In this document: piece by piece, positions 62,996 through 64,000 of the stretch
Layout: each line of letters starts with the position of its first letter
Position numbering within the stretch: position 1 is the stretch's first letter
NCBI GenBank assembly: GCA_030770425.1
Contig: JASJFT010000053.1
Location: 124,001 to 188,000, forward strand
From: Darksidea phi
Lineage: Eukaryota > Ascomycota > Dothideomycetes > Pleosporales > Lentitheciaceae
DNA: 64,000 nucleotides
Direction: 5' to 3'
Position numbers and translations under genes: made by a program
Notes under the pieces: generated by a model
Told to the model about the DNA's origin: nothing
Seen by the model: the letters and a program-made list of their open reading frames with translations, nothing else
Database searches by the model: none

Positions 62996-64000
62996 GGATA
63001 GCTGGGGTTGGAGGAGCAAAGTCAAGACAAAACCGTGGCTGTGATTATATCGGACAATTGGGCAAGAGATGTAGGCAAATGTGGGCAGTCGAGTAGGCCC
63101 GTCACCTCGTCGACCAATTCGATCGACAGACATAGCTGCCGAGGCCGCGACGGGTGCTACGTTAGGTTCCGCCGTGTCGGGCCTGGAGTGGTCTGAGTCG
63201 ATGCCAGAGTGATTGATGAGTGGACGGATGAACGGGGATCCAATCGTGGGCTAACCAAATGGGCCAACTATGTTTGAAAGTCATGTCTACGATATCAGGC
63301 ATGTCGCGGCCTTTGACCGAAGCCCGAGTGCGAGAATATTCAGCTGGAGAGGATGTGAGGATGGAAAGGACGAAAAAGGTCGAGTATGGGCTCCAAGCGC
63401 AAGGTAGACGGGACGGGTAACGCTTCCTACGCGCTGCGGCTGCTACACCATGTGTTGGTCTCGATTGGCGAGGCGTTAAAACGGCGAATACTGTGGTTGC
63501 AGGGGTAAATATTGTCACTTGCCACACCGAGCAGTTCCCGCGGGTCCACTTAGGTCTAAAAGATGATTGGACGGAGAGTTGCTTCGTAAGAGATGCACCT
63601 AGTATAATTGGTCCTTTCAACTTTGTGGGGCTGCTCGGGGGGCGGGGCGACATTATTTATCCCTGCAACCACATTAGTAGTTGGTTGGGTTGCCCGTGGT
63701 GGTTGGTTGCCATACAGATGTTTGATGGTGGTAGTGTGCTGCGTACTACTGCGTGCGCGTTGCACCTTACTACTCCTGAGGTGTTCTCCCTCGCGTACGC
63801 GTTGCACCTGCCTTGCCCTAGCTAGCCGAAGACAGATGGACCGTCGCTGCTTCCACATCGGAGATAGACCTTCCGCATCTGGGATAAGCCCTCCGGCTGG
63901 CCATGCCAAGGCGGGTCGTTATCCGTCATGCCACGCGTCGTCCGATACTTATTGCCGTCGCATCCCCGCCAATCCCACGCACTCCCACGCCGCCCGAGGG
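62996..64000. other. window end, no supported gene
   Basis: The first 100 bp are the promoter of the rhodopsin-like gene. Minus ORFs at 63162-63653 and 63556-63909 and a plus ORF at 63493-63825 overlap each other and lack protein-like features. Two near copies of a 13-bp GCGTTGCACCT motif lie at about 63757 and 63802. Confidence 0.4.

Noticed and set aside
63162..63909. Overlapping ORFs at the right end of the window
   Set aside because: Mutually overlapping, low-complexity, no family likeness.

Overview
The window reads as nuclear DNA of a filamentous ascomycete. Genes carry short GT-AG introns of roughly 42-85 bp. The protein families are typical of Pezizomycotina: HET domain, fungal rhodopsin-like membrane protein, DUF7708, DUF7025/AAA+, F-box/LRR, PTR2 transporter, a BRCT-WGR-PARP, and a Met10-type sulfite reductase subunit. 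Family content suggests Dothideomycetes (Pleosporales-like), but this is inference. Several decayed genes carry stops that fit C-to-T change at CpA (TGG to TAG, CAA to TAA), the pattern expected from repeat-induced point mutation (RIP).

Layout. 0-8 kb: a MOSC protein gene broken by a nonsense codon, a small mitochondrial-type protein, a decayed ankyrin gene, a possible small Cys-bearing protein, and a multi-exon secreted protein resembling the C-terminal tail of killer-toxin-like chitinases without a GH18 domain. 8-13 kb: gene-poor, with a decayed DJ-1/Hsp31 gene. 13-19.4 kb: two secreted serine-beta-lactamase-fold proteins in tandem. 19.7-28.6 kb: F-box/LRR protein divergent from a PARP, a histidine-phosphatase-like protein, a dicarboxylate symporter relic, and a large disordered nuclear-type protein. 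29-32.3 kb: a 10-bp minisatellite and decayed hypothetical genes. 32.5-35.8 kb: MET10. 36.7-42.5 kb: a DUF7708 protein and an AAA+ ATPase. 42.9-43.8 kb: an unidentified decayed region. 44-50.3 kb: a tautomerase, a Gre2-like reductase, a tannase/feruloyl esterase and a second, catalytically altered histidine-phosphatase-like protein. 51-53.1 kb: a HET protein. 53.8-61.3 kb: a POT/PTR2 transporter, an ATP-grasp ligase and a radical-SAM lysine-2,3-aminomutase-like enzyme. 61.5-63 kb: a rhodopsin-like membrane protein.

The most interesting unit is 53.8-61.3 kb. An aminomutase could make a beta-amino acid, an ATP-grasp ligase of carnosine-synthase type could join it to another amino acid, and a POT carrier (the family of di/tripeptide transporters) could move the product. 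This looks like a compact, NRPS-independent beta-amino-acid dipeptide pathway. The aminomutase keeps the radical-SAM cysteines and the PLP lysine. Of the two acidic residues that bind the lysine side-chain amine in bacterial enzymes, one is Asp (D382) and the other is Asn (N419), so its substrate may not be lysine. Exon borders were worked out by eye from splice consensus and reading-frame continuity. Nothing was checked against a database.
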